A DNA stretch of 8,852 nt from ZC4RG30 sp964455685 (GTDB lineage: Bacteria; Pseudomonadota; Gammaproteobacteria; Steroidobacterales; Steroidobacteraceae), in contig CAYVZE010000087.1 of NCBI GenBank assembly GCA_964455685.1, positions 1 through 8,852 on the forward strand, written 5' to 3'. The notes beneath the pieces are model-generated. The model was not told where the DNA came from, did no database searches, and saw nothing but the letters and a program-made list of their open reading frames with translations. Positions within the stretch are counted from its first letter, which is position 1. Each line of letters opens with the position of its first letter. Below, piece after piece: positions 6,823 to 8,852 of the stretch. Both the position numbers and the translations under genes were made by a program.

Positions 6823-7166
6823 TCAGTCCGAGATCGCCTGGTACACCAGCGTCTGGAATTCCTTCAGCAGGCGCCCGTCATACGGAAACTGCTGCGCCAG
6901 CAGCACCGCCACCAGCTTCTCTTCCGGGTCGACGGTGAACCAGGAGGTGGCCACCCCACTCCAGCCGAAGGCGCCGCGCGAGCCGAGGTTGGCGGCCGCG
7001 GCGGGATCCACCGTCACCGAGACGCCGAGGCCGTAGCCTTCGCCCGGTTCCATCGTTCCCGGCTGGCCGCCCTGCGTGACGTGGGGCGGCAAATGGTTGG
7101 TGAGCCGGCCGGCAGCGCCAGCGCGGCGGTGATGGACAGTCCGAGGATGGCGAGCGCCCTGCGCAT
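6823..7166 (-). pseudogene. Serine beta-lactamase/esterase-family remnant
   Basis: The ATG at 7166 has GGGGGAG eight bases upstream and encodes a classic signal peptide, MRRALAILGLSITAALALPA. In that frame translation becomes Arg-rich and stops. From about 7108 a different frame carries a C-terminal segment of a class C beta-lactamase-like serine hydrolase: LTNHLPPHV, then GEGYGLGVSV, then GAFGWSGVATSWFTVDPEEKLVAVLLAQQFP, ending in TGA at 6823. The SxxK and YxN active-site region that should lie between is absent. So the gene looks like an internal deletion that fused start and end out of frame. Normal family members are about 350-450 aa; about 115 codons remain. It lies 62 bases upstream of minC on the same strand. 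An assembly collapse is an alternative to a real deletion. Confidence 0.75.
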
Positions 7167-7203
7167 GGATGTTCTCCCCCTTCGTTCTGGTTAGCATGGA
7201 GGC

Positions 7204-7217
7204 GGCCCGCGCGGGCC
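7204..7217. repeat. 14-bp perfect palindrome in a divergent intergenic region
   Basis: GGCCCGCGCGGGCC is its own reverse complement. It lies in the 79-bp space between the divergent starts of the beta-lactamase remnant (7166) and the acid phosphatase (7246). The position fits an operator or a 5'-UTR stem for the phosphatase, but GC-rich palindromes arise easily here. Confidence 0.35.
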
Positions 7218-7245
7218 CGTCCTGCACATAGGGGAAACCAGAAAG

Positions 7246-7920
7246 TTGAAGGCTGCAAGTCATCTGCTCGCGGGCATGGCCCTGGCGCTGCTGGCCGCCT
7301 GCCAGAGCACCCCGCCCATCTCCGGCGCGGTGCACTGGTACCGCAATTCCGCGGAGATGAAGGCCATCTACGAGCAGACCTACACGCTGGCCGCGCGCGA
7401 GCTGCGCGCCCGCGCGGCCGGGAAGCCGCCCGGGAGCTGGGCGGTGATCATGGACGTGGACGAGACCGTGCTCGACAACTCGGGCTACGTGGTCGAGTTC
7501 GGCCGCTACACGCCGCAGACCTGGGATATCTGGACCGCGCGCCAGTCCGCCCCGGCGCTGCCTGGCGCGGTGCGCTTCACCCGCACCGTGCGCGAGGAGC
7601 TGGGCGGGAAGGTGGTGCTGGTGACCAACCGCGAGGAGAAGGCCTGTGCCGACACCGGCCGCAACCTCGAGCGCGTCGGCATCGCCTACGACCGCATCCT
7701 GTGCATGGGCGGTACCTCGGACAAGAACCCGAGGTTCGAGGCCGTCGCCGCCGGCAGCGCGGACGCCCCGCCGCTGGAAGTGCTGATGTGGGTGGGGGAC
7801 AACATCCAGGACTTCCCCGGCATGTCGCAGCAGCAGTACGACCTCTCGGAGTTCGGCACGCGGTTCTTCGCGCTGCCGAATCCGGGCTACGGGTCATGGG
7901 AGGAGTTGCCGCGGCGCTGA
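7246..7920 (+). CDS. Lipoprotein acid phosphatase/5'-nucleotidase, HAD IIIB (e(P4)-like)
   Basis: 224 aa from a TTG start. Starting here gives a proper lipoprotein signal (MKAASHLLAGMALALLAAC) with lipobox LAAC and lipidated Cys19; the next ATG (residue 11) would leave no charged n-region. AGGGGA lies about ten bases upstream. HAD motif I is DVDETVLDN at 70-78 (catalytic D70 and D72). Motif II is TNRE at 127-130, K160 fits motif III, and motif IV is GDNIQDF at 184-190. Members of this class dephosphorylate nucleoside monophosphates or other phosphomonoesters at the outer membrane or periplasm. At 224 aa it is a little shorter than typical e(P4) proteins. It appears intact although both neighbours are broken. 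It converges on the hypothetical pseudogene, with 30 bases between the stops. Confidence 0.9.
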   Translation: MKAASHLLAGMALALLAACQSTPPISGAVHWYRNSAEMKAIYEQTYTLAARELRARAAGKPPGSWAVIMDVDETVLDNSGYVVEFGRYTPQTWDIWTARQSAPALPGAVRFTRTVREELGGKVVLVTNREEKACADTGRNLERVGIAYDRILCMGGTSDKNPRFEAVAAGSADAPPLEVLMWVGDNIQDFPGMSQQQYDLSEFGTRFFALPNPGYGSWEELPRR

Positions 7921-7950
7921 GCCGGTGCGATGCGCGGGGCCGCCCGGATC

Positions 7951-8688
7951 TCAGCTTCCGGGAGGCGGCGGCAGGTCCTCCGGTGGCGTGACTTCCAGGC
8001 GCTCGCGTCGCTGTTCGTAATCGAAGGACCGGTCGTCCGGCGTGCAGGCAATGGATTCGTGGGCTTCGTGGTTCCGGTCGCGGCGGAAGGTGTAGGTCTG
8101 CCTGAAGGTGTCCGAGAACAGCCCCGGCGCCGTCATCTCCAGCTGCAGTTCCAGGACATCGGGCCCGGCCAGCCGGAGCCGCTCGATCGTGCGCGCCGCT
8201 GCCGATGCCTATGGGGCCGATCAAGGGGGCATTGCCATTCAGCCCTGAAGTCTCGATCACGAGGGTATCCGCCTCCCACCGTCCCACGGACGTCCCGGCG
8301 TTCGATTCCTCCACCTGCGCCGGCATTTCGCGGCCCAGCATCACGCGGCGCACCATCCCCTTTCGTCGGTGATGGTGACCCGTCCGGGCGAGAACAGGAT
8401 CTCGAAGCCGTAGTCCATCGCGGCGTTGAATCCGAGGAACGCCGGGGGGTGACAGAACCAGGAGGCATCCGGCGCGAGGGCGCTCCGGTCGGCAGCGATG
8501 TGTCGAAGAACTGGTTCAATGCGGCGGAAAGGGGGGGGCATGATCTCCGGGCGGATGGGGGCCTTTGCAAACGGGAAGGGTGGCGTGATGGGCTTGCCCT
8601 CCGCGCCATGGAAGCGGTCCTCGTCCGAGAACTCCCACAGCCACCAGCCGCCGAAATCCGGCAGTTGCGCGATCGATTCCCATGTCAT
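7951..8688 (-). pseudogene. Frame-broken conserved hypothetical (GRWE-DTLV-type)
   Basis: The protein is recognisable only by switching frames. One frame from 8688 gives TWESIAQLPDFGGWWLW and later FEILFSPGRVTITDERG, then hits a TGA at 8341. A second frame (about 8356-8209) gives MVRRVMLGREMPAQ and SVGRWEADTLVIETSGLNGNAP. The first frame resumes near 8205 with ARTIERLRLAGPDVLELQLEMTAPGLF and ends in DLPPPPGS and TGA at 7951. The order LPDF-G-W, PGRVTI, GRWE-DTLV-ET, RTIERL matches a widespread family of exported hypothetical proteins of unknown function. Likely indel sites are AAAGGGG (8357-8363, one base missing) and 8190-8208 (one base extra). A further pair is suspected at the G8 run 8531-8538 and near 8470-8490. 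The usual signal peptide is also absent. Sequencing error is an alternative to decay. Confidence 0.65.
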
Positions 8689-8852
8689 GCCCGGTTCGCC
8701 GGGACTGGAAGCCGGCCGGTGGTTGCAGCCATGTAGCCGGCCTTGCGACCGTCGCGCGCCGGGAAGTACTGCACCACCACGGGTTCGCCGGCCTGGAAGG
8801 TGTTCCTCGACCAGCCCATCCGCTGCATGATGCCCACCGGCCCGTTCTCGAA
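8685..8852 (-). CDS. C-terminal end of a DUF6152-like protein, truncated by the window edge
   Basis: The frame is open from the window end: FENGPVGIMQRMGWSRNTF, AGEPVVVQYFPARDGRKAGYMAAT, ending at a TGA at 8685. The pattern 'GWSR.TFQAGE.V.V...PARDG..AGYM' resembles the C-terminus of small exported DUF6152 proteins, which often lie just upstream of the GRWE-DTLV hypothetical family; this is recalled, not searched. The stop overlaps the first ATG of the downstream pseudogene by ATGA. The last residues (TGRLPVPANRA) look unlike the family, so this end may be part of the same deletion scar. Only 55 residues are visible. Confidence 0.45.
   Translation of the reverse strand, partial: FENGPVGIMQRMGWSRNTFQAGEPVVVQYFPARDGRKAGYMAATTGRLPVPANRA

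Noticed and set aside
7939..7969. GCCGCC...GGCGGC hairpin between convergent genes
   Set aside because: The stem is broken by a three-base bulge, lies partly inside the pseudogene's last codons and has no T-run. It is too weak to call a terminator.
7930..8736. 268-aa open frame on the plus strand, the longest single ORF in that region
   Set aside because: It has no family resemblance. The minus strand carries the recognisable GRWE-DTLV and PGRVTI motifs, so the plus frame is a shadow that an automatic caller might wrongly choose.

Overview
This is a very GC-rich chromosomal window from a Gram-negative bacterium. The minC-minD-minE order, the lipoprotein signal peptide and the overall protein flavour suggest a gammaproteobacterium of the Xanthomonadaceae/Lysobacteraceae type. 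That assignment is inferred from protein style only; no rRNA or other marker is present. There are no tRNA or rRNA genes, no CRISPR arrays and no insertion sequences.

Layout. (1) 3-3296, minus strand: a carbohydrate operon, read as a 20-codon small ORF with a very strong Shine-Dalgarno, then a family 4 glycosyltransferase, then a glycogen-debranching-type amylo-alpha-1,6-glucosidase. The last two genes overlap by ATGA. (2) 3297-3712: a non-coding leader/upstream region with inverted repeats, running into a 100-N assembly gap (3713-3812). (3) 3813-4800, plus strand: the 3' part of a BNR/Asp-box beta-propeller protein whose start lies in the gap. It is followed by a strong hairpin shared with the convergent min operon. 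(4) 4906-6760, minus strand: a complete minC-minD-minE division-site operon. (5) 6823-8852: a decayed neighbourhood. It contains a serine beta-lactamase/esterase remnant (signal peptide fused out of frame to the C-terminus), an intact lipoprotein HAD acid phosphatase on the plus strand, and a frame-broken hypothetical gene on the minus strand. Upstream of that gene is the tail of another gene that runs off the window.

The Min proteins form one functional unit: MinC inhibits FtsZ, MinD is the membrane ATPase, and MinE drives oscillation. The glycosyltransferase and debranching enzyme are translationally coupled and probably act on the same glucan or a related polysaccharide, but the substrate cannot be read from sequence.

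Most of the window is ordinary. The items most worth a second look are the small ORF coupled to the glycosyltransferase, and the two gene scars at 7.1 and 8.7 kb, which share the same GC-rich palindromic 9-mer. I see no convincing undescribed multi-gene system.
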